Of a stretch of 64,000 bases of DNA, positions 57,306 through 64,000 are shown piece by piece (positions within the stretch are counted from its first letter, which is position 1; the number at the start of each line of letters is the position of its first letter). The translations under genes were made by a program, and so were the position numbers. Below the pieces are notes generated by a model. That model searched no databases. It was given only the letters and a program-made list of their open reading frames with translations, and had not been told where the DNA came from. Source of the DNA: Azonexus hydrophilus DSM 23864 (lineage in GTDB: Bacteria > Pseudomonadota > Gammaproteobacteria > Burkholderiales > Rhodocyclaceae); assembly GCF_000429605.1 (NCBI RefSeq), contig NZ_AUCE01000012.1:558001-622000 (forward strand). Direction: 5' to 3'.

Positions 57306-57923
57306 TTACATCCGGGTGGCGTAGTACTCGACCACACGCTGCAGGTCGAGTGGGAAGGGCGCCGCGTCGCCGTCGGGCAGGTGGGTCAGGCGGGCGCAGG
57401 TCGTCGCGTCATCGAAGGTGATCCATTGTGGGCGCTCCAGCGCCGGCTCTTCCAGCGTAGCCCTTACCAGATCGATCTTACGTCCGGCCTCGGTCGGGCC
57501 GAAGGCGTCGCCGATGCGCAGGCGGATCGAAGGAATGGTCACGCGCTTGCCGTTGAGCTGGAAATGACCGTGGCTGACCAGTTGGCGCGCGGCCGGAATG
57601 GTCGGCGCGAAACCCGCGCGGAAGACCATGTTGTCGAGCCGACGTTCGAGCAGTTCGACCAGCTTGTTGCCGGTAGCACCACGATCCTTCTTGGCATCGG
57701 CAACGGCGCGGCGCAGCTGGCGTTCGCTCAGGCCGTAGTTGTAGCGCAGCTTTTGTTTTTCCATCAGTTGCAGGCCGAATTCGGACTTGCGCGAGGTGAC
57801 TTTGCGGGCGCCGTGCTGGCCGGGCGGCTGGTTGCGTTCCTGCATCGATTTGCGTGACAGCCCCGGCAGATCGACGCCGAGGGCGCGCAGGACTTTGAGG
57901 CGGGGGCCGGTATAACGGGACAT
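57306..57923 (-). CDS. divergent ribosomal protein S4 paralogue
   Basis: A 205-residue S4: N-terminal SRYTGPRLKVLRALGVDLPG, PPGQHGARK, GLQLMEKQKLRYNYGLSERQ and the S4 RNA-binding domain (LERRLDNMVFRAGFAPTIPA, ARQLVSHGHFQLNG). It differs strongly from standard betaproteobacterial S4, for example RRLDNMVFRAGFAP where RLDNVVYRMGFGST is usual, and lacks the N-terminal cysteine region. It is not in an rpsM-rpsK-rpsD-rpoA operon but in a Fur-box-led unit with a HemP-like gene. It is probably a second S4 used in metal stress, an inference; the main rpsD must be elsewhere. Confidence 0.9.
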   Translation of the reverse strand: MSRYTGPRLKVLRALGVDLPGLSRKSMQERNQPPGQHGARKVTSRKSEFGLQLMEKQKLRYNYGLSERQLRRAVADAKKDRGATGNKLVELLERRLDNMVFRAGFAPTIPAARQLVSHGHFQLNGKRVTIPSIRLRIGDAFGPTEAGRKIDLVRATLEEPALERPQWITFDDATTCARLTHLPDGDAAPFPLDLQRVVEYYATRM

Positions 57924-57952
57924 GATTACTCTCTCTCGTACTGTGATTGATG

Positions 57953-58219
57953 TCAGTGGGTCTGGCAGCCGGGGTGGGCCAGCGGGTAGCAGTCGACCGG
58001 AACCGAAGCGGGGTGGCAGTGCACCGCCTCCCAGCCGCCGAGGACTTCCTGCAGCGTGCTCTTCAGGTAGGGATTGAGGTCGGCGCTGTCGGCCACGCTG
58101 CGCAGATGAGTGCGCAAGGCTTCGGTCTTGTGGAAGGTGGCGCCGCGCAGGGCTGACGAGGACAACAGGTGGATGACGGCAGCCAGCCTGAGTTCGAGGG
58201 GCATGTCGGCGTGTTCCAT
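57953..58219 (-). CDS. small protein with a Cys/His-rich tail, unknown function
   Basis: An 88-residue protein: a helical N-terminal two thirds (LELRLAAVIHLLSSSALRG, LRTHLRSVADSADLNPYL) and a C-terminal tail with Cys68, Cys77, Cys85 and several His (VHCHPAS, DCYPLAHPGCQTH) that could bind a metal. Unrecognised family. It is the first gene after the Fur-like box at 58286 and is followed 29 bp later by the S4 paralogue. A GCCAGC-rich element lies in its leader. Confidence 0.7.
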   Translation of the reverse strand: MEHADMPLELRLAAVIHLLSSSALRGATFHKTEALRTHLRSVADSADLNPYLKSTLQEVLGGWEAVHCHPASVPVDCYPLAHPGCQTH

Positions 58220-58247
58220 GAGGGGCGCTCCAGTCGGTTCGGGGAAA

Positions 58248-58281
58248 CTGGCTGGCTGGCCGGAAACGCGGCTTGCTGGCT
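58248..58281 (-). repeat. GCCAGC-rich leader element, copy D
   Basis: The minus strand reads AGCCAGCAAGCC, a spacer (GCGTTTCCG), then GCCAGCCAGCCAG, in the leader between the Fur box and the first small gene of the unit. Confidence 0.6.
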
Positions 58282-58285
58282 ACTG

Positions 58286-58312
58286 AATGAGAATTATTGT
58301 TAATAATTCATT
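58286..58312. promoter_or_regulatory. Fur box of the S4/HemP-like unit
   Basis: AATGAGAATTATT-gtt-AATAATTCATT is an inverted repeat with one extra base in the left arm and contains the canonical AATGAGAATTATT Fur motif. It is the best Fur box in the window. Confidence 0.8.
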
Positions 58313-58349
58313 TGGCGTCAAGTGTCTTTTGGCAGGCTGTGCTAACATC

Positions 58350-58560
58350 CGCCCGTTGGTGCTCGCGCATGCCTCGGCAGGCGCGGTTAAACGGGAAGCT
58401 GGGAGATTGGCCGTCAGGCAGATCCAACCAGCGCTGCCCCCGCAACGGTAAGTGGATGGACGTCCGCGTCCAGCTTTCACCTTGCAGCCACTGGCGATGC
58501 AACGCATCCCGGGAAGGCGGTGAAGGCAAGATCCACCAGCCCGGATACCGGCCAACAGGG
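58350..58560 (+). ncRNA. cobalamin riboswitch
   Basis: The plus strand carries the conserved elements of the cobalamin aptamer in order: GTTGGTGC near 58355, GGTTAAACGGGAA (58385-58397), the B12 box GCTGCCCCCGCAACGGTAAG (58433-58452), CCACTG (58488-58493), GGGAAGGCGG (58510-58519) and AGCCCGGATACCGGCC (58538-58553). The coding start of the DUF2796 gene lies about 80 bp beyond the aptamer. Repression by cobalamin of the DUF2796-exbB-like-DUF2149-cobN operon is expected. Whether it works by termination or by masking the ribosome site is not clear. Confidence 0.95.
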
Positions 58561-58638
58561 TGGTCCGCGCATGCGCCGGGCCGTAATGCCTGATGTCGAC
58601 GGGGAGGTCGGCAGGGCGTCATTCCGGAACTTCTTCCC

Positions 58639-59160
58639 ATGTCAAAAATCCCTACGCGTGTGGCGGCGTGCGCCCTGTTCACGGCGGCTGCCTGTTTTTC
58701 CCCGCTTGCTCTGGCTCACGGCAACCACACCCACGGTCACGGCAATGTCCAGGTCAGTGTTGACGGCACGGCGCTGACAGTGCGCCTCGATGTGCCGCTG
58801 GAAGCCTATCTCGGCTACGACTATCCGCCCCGCAACGAAAAACAGCAGCAGGTCTGGCAGGCCTTCGTCGAACGTGTCGCCGACCCGCTGCGCTTTGTCG
58901 AGCCGCCGGCCGAAGCCCAGTGCAAGCTGAGTGGCAGTCGCACCGAACCGGCGCTGGGCGAAGTCGATCCCAAGGTCGATATTGCCAACCTGGTGCACGA
59001 AATCCGCTTCGAATGCGCCCAGCCCGAAGCGCTCAAGTCGCTAAGCTTCAGTGCTTTCCGCGACCACCCGGGGCTCAAGCAGTTGCGGGTCCGCCTGGAG
59101 AGCGCTGGCGCGAAAAAGACCCAGACCATCCGTCCGCGTTTCCCGGCGCTGGTGTTCTGA
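58639..59160 (+). CDS. DUF2796 (ZrgA-like) periplasmic metal-binding protein
   Basis: A 173-residue exported protein. Signal peptide to about residue 26, then a His-rich N-terminus (HGNHTHGHGNVQVSVDG) typical of DUF2796/ZrgA, a family linked to zinc uptake. Cys97 and Cys130 could form a disulfide. Here it is the first gene after a cobalamin riboswitch, so cobalt or a cobalamin-related metal is a more likely ligand than zinc; this is inferred. The next gene starts inside its stop codon (TGATG). Confidence 0.85.
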   Translation: MSKIPTRVAACALFTAAACFSPLALAHGNHTHGHGNVQVSVDGTALTVRLDVPLEAYLGYDYPPRNEKQQQVWQAFVERVADPLRFVEPPAEAQCKLSGSRTEPALGEVDPKVDIANLVHEIRFECAQPEALKSLSFSAFRDHPGLKQLRVRLESAGAKKTQTIRPRFPALVF

Positions 59161-59621
59161 TGCTGGAGGCCGGCTTTACCCAACTCACCCAGTTGCTGCT
59201 GACGCCGATTCTCTGGCTGCTGGCGGCGGCGCTGGTCTACGCCCTGTGGATGAGCGGCGCCGTGCTGGTCGAAGCCTGGCAGCGGCGTTCGCCGGCCTTC
59301 CGCAGTCTGCCCGACGCACCGGAACTGGCGTTCGACGAGATCGAGCTGATCGTCCTGCGCCGGCTTGAGCCGCTCCGCTTGCTCAGTCGGGTGACGCCGA
59401 TGCTCGGTCTGATCGCTACCATGATCCCGCTCGGCCCGGCCCTGCACGGCGTTGCCAGCGGCAACGGCAGCGCTGCGCTGGCGGTGTTCAGCGATGCCTT
59501 TGCCGGCGTCGTACTGGCGCTGACGGCGGCGGCCATCGGCCTGGTCCTGTATTCCCTGCGCCGTCGCTGGCTGCTCGGCGAACTGCTGGCCATCCGCAAG
59601 CGCCGGGAGGGCTTGGCGTGA
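59160..59621 (+). CDS. MotA/TolQ/ExbB-like proton channel protein
   Basis: A 153-residue inner-membrane protein with three predicted helices: about 10-35, then the channel pair in VTPMLGLIATMIPLGPALHG and FAGVVLALTAAAIGLVLYSL. The TPMLGLIATMIPLG motif matches the ExbB/TolQ signature. It is much shorter than ExbB at 46357 (248 residues). The adjacent DUF2149 gene overlaps its stop and encodes an ExbD-like partner, so the two should make a proton-driven stator acting on something in the periplasm, most simply the CobN homologue encoded next. Confidence 0.88.
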   Translation: MLEAGFTQLTQLLLTPILWLLAAALVYALWMSGAVLVEAWQRRSPAFRSLPDAPELAFDEIELIVLRRLEPLRLLSRVTPMLGLIATMIPLGPALHGVASGNGSAALAVFSDAFAGVVLALTAAAIGLVLYSLRRRWLLGELLAIRKRREGLA

Positions 59622-59920
59622 GCCTCAAGCATTTCAACATCCTGGAAGAGGATGACGACGACCCGATGCTGTCGTCGATCAACCTGGTCGATGTCTTTCT
59701 CGTTCTGGTCGTCGCCCTGCTGGCGGCGGTCAACCTGTCGTCGGCTGGCGGTCCGGGGGCGCCGGTGGAACTGGCGATTCCGGAAAACGGCCAGGAAATC
59801 CGCTACCAGGGCACCGGCGACAGCGGCGAAGGAGAGGGCGTGCGGGCCGGCGTTGCCTACCGCTTGCGCGACGGCAGCATCATCTACGTTCCGGAAGACG
59901 GCCCGGCCGCCAAGCCATGA
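59618..59920 (+). CDS. DUF2149 protein, ExbD-like
   Basis: A 100-residue protein from a GTG start overlapping the previous stop. An acidic N-terminus precedes one membrane helix (about 21-40) containing Asp25 in INLVDVFLVLVVALL, the same placement as the proton-carrying Asp25 of ExbD at 45933 (VPLIDVMLVLLII). A short periplasmic part ends in AGVAYRLRDGSIIYVPEDG. DUF2149 has no assigned function; the ExbD-like helix and its MotA/TolQ/ExbB neighbour argue for a stator partner. A second copy of its C-terminal motif occurs at 63890-64000. Confidence 0.87.
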   Translation: MSLKHFNILEEDDDDPMLSSINLVDVFLVLVVALLAAVNLSSAGGPGAPVELAIPENGQEIRYQGTGDSGEGEGVRAGVAYRLRDGSIIYVPEDGPAAKP

Positions 59921-62900
59921 TGCGCTGGCTGGGATGGCTGCTGCTCGCCTGCCTGGCGGGTGCCGCGCAGGCGCGCGAACTGTTGTGGGTGACCGCCGAC
60001 ATCACGCCCAAGGCCCGCACCGCCCTGGTCGAACGCCTGGCGCAGGCGAATGGCTGGCGTTTCCGCCATTTCGATACGCCGCTGACCCTGCCGGAGAGCG
60101 AACGTCCGGCGCAGCGCCAGCGTCTGCTGGCGGCTGCCGGCAGTGCCGACATGCTGTGGGTCGATGCGCCGCATGCGATGCCGCAGGCACTGCTGGCCGA
60201 CTTGCTGCCGCCTGGGGCGGTCAAGGTGCCGGTGATCTGGATCGGCCCCGAGTCGGTTGCCGCGTCTGATCGGCTCGCTGATTACCTGCGCCACGGTGGC
60301 GAAGGCAACATCCGCGCCGCGCTGACCCTGGCCACCCGCCGTCTCGCCGGCATGAGCGAGGCGCAAGCTGCGGCTGACCTGCCGGCGCCGCGCCCCTGGC
60401 CGCGTCAGGGGCTCTACCATCCGGACGCACCGGACTTCCTGGCCGACGTCGACGCCCTGCAAGCCTGGCGCCGCGATCCGCGACCGGCAGTGGCGGTGCT
60501 CGTCCATCGCCATCATTTCGTCAATGGCGAAACGGCCTGGCTCGACGCCTGGCTGCGCCGCTTTGATGCCTACGGGCTGGCAGCCTATGCGGTCTTCGGT
60601 CAGCAACTCGATGCCGGTGGCCTGCGCCAGTTGCTGGTGGCGCGTGCGGACCGCCGCGACAGCGGCCCGGAAACGGCGCACCCGGCGGTACTGGTGCTGC
60701 ACCAGCTGGTGTCGAAAGGCGCCGAGCTGCAGACCCTGCTGGCGCGCTGGCAAGTGCCGCTGCTGTCGGCCTTGCCCTATCGCCATGGCGATACCGCCGC
60801 CTGGCAGAACGATGCGACCGGCCTGCGTCTGGCCGACACGCCCTTTTACCTGTTCCAGCCGGAAGCGGCGGGCGCCATTGATCCGCTGATCGTCGCCGCC
60901 CATCCCGACGATAAGCGGCCGGTCGAACTGATCGAGCGCCAGGCCGATGCACTGATCGCCCGCGCCGCGCGGCAGGTTGCGCTGCAGCGCAAGCCGCCGG
61001 CGGAAAAGAAGCTGGCGCTGATGGTGTACAACTATCCGGCCGGCGGCAGCAATTTCGGCGCCTCCTTCCTCAACGTGCCGCGCAGCCTAGAAAACGTCAC
61101 TGCCGCGCTGGTGCATGCCGGCTACCGCACGCAATCCTTGCCCGAAGCAGCCTGGGTGGCGAACCTGCAACCCTTGCTGAGTGCCTATTATCCCGACGCC
61201 GACCTGCGCGCCCTGCTTGCCGCTGACCAGGCCGAGGCCCTGCCACTGGCTACCTACCGTGCCTGGTGGAACAGCCTGCCGGCCAACACGCGACAGCGCA
61301 TCGCCGGCCACTGGGGCGAGCCGGAGAAAAGCCGTTATCTGGTCGACTGGCAGGGCGAGAAGGTTTTCGTCATTCCCCGCTTGCGGCTCGGTAACGTCTC
61401 GGTGCTGCCGCAGCCGCCGCGCGAGGAAACCCTGCATCGCGGCCAGAATCCGTTTTCGCACAAGAGTGGCACGCCGCTGTCGCACCATTATCTGGCGGTC
61501 TACCTGTGGGCACGCCAGGGTGATGCGCTGATCCACTTCGGTACCCACGGCACTCAGGAATGGGCCGGCGGCAAGCCGCGCGGGCTCGACGTCCTCGATG
61601 ACGCTTTGCTGCCGCTGGGCGACTTGCCGGTGATCTATCCCTACATCGTCGACAACCTCGGCGAGGCGCTGACCGCCAAGCGGCGCGGGCGTGCCGTGCT
61701 GCTCAGTCACCGCACGCCGGTGCTGGCGACCAGTGGCCTGGGCCCCGGCATGGCGCAACTGCACGAACTGATGCACGAGTGGGCGATTGCCGACGAAGGG
61801 CCGACCAAAATTGCGGTCGGCCAGCGCTTGACCGCGCTGATCGCCGAAAACCGCCTGCACCATGATCTCGGCTGGCCAATCGAACGGGTGCAGCGCGAAC
61901 TCGATGCCTTCCTTGATGCCCTGCATCCCTGGCTCGACCAACTCGCCCACGGCAGCCAGCCGCGCGGGCTGGCAGTGTTTGGTGGCGTGCCTGAACCGGC
62001 CTTGCGCCGCCTGCAGATCCTGCAGGCGCTTCAGCGTCCCTTGCTCGATGCGCTGGGCGAGGACGTCGACGAAACCTTCCTGATGGATTACCGGCACATC
62101 GAGAGCTCGCGGCCGATGCGCTGGCTCGAGATTGCATTGAACGACGCCGAGGCCGCCAGTCGCCTCGATCTGCGCCGTGCCGGCGACGATACCGCCGTGC
62201 CCAACCGGGCCGGCGAACGGGCCATCGACCCCGAGGCCTTACGCGAACTCGCCGGTCGGGCGCAGGCGCTCGACCGTCTGCTCAGCGTCGAGAACGAGAT
62301 GCCGGCCCTGCTCGACGCGCTGGCCGGGCGTTTCATCCCGGCCGCTTACGGTGGTGATCCGATCCGCAATCCGGATAGCCTGCCGACCGGGCGCAACCTG
62401 ATCGGCCTCGATCCCAGCCGCCTGCCAACCCGTCAGGCCTACACCGTGGCGCAACTGCTTTTCGATCAGTGGCTGGCCGGCTGGCTGGACCGTCACGCCG
62501 GCGTCCATCCGCAACGTCTGGCCCTGTCGCTGTGGGCCGGCGAAACCCTGCGCCACCAGGGAGTGATGGAGGCGCAGGCGCTGGTCGCCCTGGGCGTAAG
62601 GCCCGTGTGGGACGACGCTGGTCGGCCGCGCGGCGTCGAAGTGATCCCCGCCGACGAACTCGGCCGACCGCGCGTCGATGTCCTGCTCAGTGTGACCGGT
62701 TCCTACCGCGACCAGTTTCCGGCCTTGATGGCGCTGGTCGATGCGGCGGTCGCTGCCGTCGCCACGGCCGAACCTGGCGGCAGTGTCGCCCGCCACAGTC
62801 GGGCGGTGGCCGATGAACTACGCCAGCGCGGCACGCCGCGTGCGCTTGCCGACCGCCTCGGCCAGGCGCGGGTATTCGGCAACGCCGTCGGCGACTACGG

Positions 62901-63912
62901 CACCGGTATCGCCGAAGCGGTGCTCGACGATCGACTGCAGGAAAAGGATGCACGCCTCGGTCAGATGTTTCTGCAACGCATGAGTCAGCCCTATGTCGAC
63001 GGCCAGCCGGTCGCTGGGTTGGCGGCCGGCGTGGCCGCGCAGGCGCTCGCTGCGCAACTGCGGCGTACCGACGCGGCGCTGCTGTCGCGAACCTCCAATC
63101 TGTTCGGGATGATGACCTCGGACGACCCCTTCCAGTACCTCGGCGGCCTGGCCGCCGCGGCCCGCGCCGCCGGCCGCGACAAGCCGCTGGAACTGCACGT
63201 CAGCCAGTTGCAGCAGGCCGACGAACCCTACGCGCAGACGGCCGGGCAGAGCATTGCCCTGGAAATGCAGGCGCGTTATCTGCACCCCGGCTGGGTCGAG
63301 GCCCTGCAGAAGGAAGGCTACGCCGGCACCTTGCAGGTCCTCAAGGCCGCCCAGTTCGCCTGGGGCTGGGCCAGCGTCGTGGACGGCGCGGTCCGCGACG
63401 ATCACTGGCAAGGGATGCACGACGTTTTCGTGCGTGACAAGCACGGGCTCGGCGTTCGGGAATGGCTGCGCAGCCATCCCCAGGCCTACGCGCAAACCCT
63501 GGAACGCCTGATTCAGGCCGTCCGCCACCAACACTGGAAAGCGGATGCCGCCACCCGTCAGGAACTGGCGACACTGTACCGCGAACTCACCGCCGAAGCC
63601 CCGCTGAGCAAGCCGTCGCAGGCGGTCGAAGCGTGGGTGAGGACCGCACTTCCTGAAAACCCGGTCACCGCCTTGCGCGGCGTCAGCCGCCTGCCGGCGG
63701 GCGTGACGCCTGTTGCAGTCAGCGAACTGACTGCCGCAACGGCGACGGCCGAGGTCGCCGACGGCTACCAACCCGTCCGCGGTGAGCGCCTGGTGGCACG
63801 GCCCGTACCGGATGTGCCGTCGCCGTCATGGTTGTTGGCGTTGTTACTTGTGCCGCTGATTGGTGGTGCCGTGGTTCAGCGTGCCAGATTCAATCGACAG
63901 GCTCGCCAGTGA
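59917..63912 (+). CDS. cobN: CobN-like metal chelatase subunit, apparently exported and membrane-anchored
   Basis: A 1331-residue CobN/BchH-family protein. Conserved segments include GGSNFGASFLNVPRSLENV, HFGTHGTQEWAGGKPRGLDV, PYIVDNLGEALTAKRRG, LLSVTGSYRDQFP and SNLFGMMTSDDPFQYLGG, so it is a complete large chelatase subunit. Two features are atypical: an N-terminal signal peptide (MMRWLGWLLLACLAGAAQA) and a C-terminal membrane helix (WLLALLLVPLIGGAVV) with a basic tail (RARFNRQARQ). Together they predict a periplasmic body anchored in the inner membrane. No CobS/CobT or ChlI/ChlD ATPase genes are present; instead the operon has an ExbB/ExbD-like pair. Cobalamin-riboswitch control supports a corrinoid or cobalt role. 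Confidence 0.92.
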   Translation: MMRWLGWLLLACLAGAAQARELLWVTADITPKARTALVERLAQANGWRFRHFDTPLTLPESERPAQRQRLLAAAGSADMLWVDAPHAMPQALLADLLPPGAVKVPVIWIGPESVAASDRLADYLRHGGEGNIRAALTLATRRLAGMSEAQAAADLPAPRPWPRQGLYHPDAPDFLADVDALQAWRRDPRPAVAVLVHRHHFVNGETAWLDAWLRRFDAYGLAAYAVFGQQLDAGGLRQLLVARADRRDSGPETAHPAVLVLHQLVSKGAELQTLLARWQVPLLSALPYRHGDTAAWQNDATGLRLADTPFYLFQPEAAGAIDPLIVAAHPDDKRPVELIERQADALIARAARQVALQRKPPAEKKLALMVYNYPAGGSNFGASFLNVPRSLENVTAALVHAGYRTQSLPEAAWVANLQPLLSAYYPDADLRALLAADQAEALPLATYRAWWNSLPANTRQRIAGHWGEPEKSRYLVDWQGEKVFVIPRLRLGNVSVLPQPPREETLHRGQNPFSHKSGTPLSHHYLAVYLWARQGDALIHFGTHGTQEWAGGKPRGLDVLDDALLPLGDLPVIYPYIVDNLGEALTAKRRGRAVLLSHRTPVLATSGLGPGMAQLHELMHEWAIADEGPTKIAVGQRLTALIAENRLHHDLGWPIERVQRELDAFLDALHPWLDQLAHGSQPRGLAVFGGVPEPALRRLQILQALQRPLLDALGEDVDETFLMDYRHIESSRPMRWLEIALNDAEAASRLDLRRAGDDTAVPNRAGERAIDPEALRELAGRAQALDRLLSVENEMPALLDALAGRFIPAAYGGDPIRNPDSLPTGRNLIGLDPSRLPTRQAYTVAQLLFDQWLAGWLDRHAGVHPQRLALSLWAGETLRHQGVMEAQALVALGVRPVWDDAGRPRGVEVIPADELGRPRVDVLLSVTGSYRDQFPALMALVDAAVAAVATAEPGGSVARHSRAVADELRQRGTPRALADRLGQARVFGNAVGDYGTGIAEAVLDDRLQEKDARLGQMFLQRMSQPYVDGQPVAGLAAGVAAQALAAQLRRTDAALLSRTSNLFGMMTSDDPFQYLGGLAAAARAAGRDKPLELHVSQLQQADEPYAQTAGQSIALEMQARYLHPGWVEALQKEGYAGTLQVLKAAQFAWGWASVVDGAVRDDHWQGMHDVFVRDKHGLGVREWLRSHPQAYAQTLERLIQAVRHQHWKADAATRQELATLYRELTAEAPLSKPSQAVEAWVRTALPENPVTALRGVSRLPAGVTPVAVSELTAATATAEVADGYQPVRGERLVARPVPDVPSPSWLLALLLVPLIGGAVVQRARFNRQARQ

Positions 63913-64000
63913 CGGCACTGGCTGCAGCTTCGCTACCTTCGGGAACATAGACCATCGAGCCGTCCTTCATCTTGTAGGCAACGCCGGCCTTCTCGCCGTC
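63890..64000 (-). CDS. second DUF2149-like protein, C-terminal end only
   Basis: A minus-strand frame enters from the window edge and stops at 63890, overlapping the 3' end of cobN by 23 bp. Its visible 36 codons contain AGVAYKMKDGSMVYVPEG, closely similar to the C-terminal AGVAYRLRDGSIIYVPEDG of the DUF2149 protein at 59618. It is therefore very likely the end of a second DUF2149 gene, convergent with the cobN operon. Only the tail is visible, so length and membrane helix are unknown. Confidence 0.7.
   Translation of the reverse strand, partial: DGEKAGVAYKMKDGSMVYVPEGSEAAASAVTGEPVD

Overview
The window looks like part of the chromosome of a GC-rich betaproteobacterium with a facultative or denitrifying lifestyle. 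Rhodocyclales (Dechloromonas/Azonexus/Azospira-like) is my best guess. The basis is protein style and gene content: NAD-reducing hydrogenase, class I PHA synthase, FNR/HemN, cbb3-type accessory genes, and hemerythrin/SirB genes. No tRNA, rRNA, CRISPR array, transposase or prophage was seen. Coding density is very high, and the only gene-free stretch over 300 bases (58220-58638) holds a Fur-type box and a cobalamin riboswitch.

1-4678 (+): hoxFUYHW, a soluble group 3d [NiFe] hydrogenase with its maturation protease (hoxF is cut by the window edge). 4679-7315 (-): a membrane histidine kinase and a universal stress protein. 7399-14352 (+): a low-oxygen block with a beta-CASP RNase, PHA synthase, a receptor-tip-only chemotaxis protein, a di-iron ODP oxygen-sensor-like protein, then a perfect FNR box and a hemerythrin/DUF2249/membrane protein/SirB operon. 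14349-18308: glutamate dehydrogenase, Rnk, a LysR regulator and a PQQ sugar dehydrogenase. 18312-25703: fnr and hemN, divergent around an FNR box, then copper handling (SafE-like, CopA, CopZ-like) with a PAS-GGDEF-EAL protein in the middle.

25754-49437: iron acquisition and storage. A Fur-box-led operon (Fiu-like receptor, FMN hydroxy-acid oxidase, PiuC-type dioxygenase, FutA-type binding protein) faces a long minus-strand series. That series is DUF2325, hemP, tonB-exbB-exbD, a TonB-dependent receptor with a TlpA-like thioredoxin, feoB-feoA, fecI-fecR-receptor-MauG-M16 peptidase, two complementary bacterioferritin subunits, and bfd.

49566-56052 (+): a palindromic Zur-like operator followed by COG0523 GTPase, cysS, thrS, gamma-carbonic anhydrase and dihydroorotase genes, the signature of a zinc-limitation operon of paralogues. 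56170-58219 (-): two Fur-box-led units of small or unknown genes, including a 24-residue membrane micropeptide, a four-cysteine HemP and a divergent ribosomal protein S4.

58350-64000: a cobalamin riboswitch controls a His-rich periplasmic DUF2796 protein, an ExbB/TolQ-like protein, DUF2149 (ExbD-like) and a CobN homologue with a signal peptide and a C-terminal membrane anchor. A second DUF2149-like gene converges from the window edge. This apparently envelope-located, motor-linked CobN system is the most unusual content of the window.
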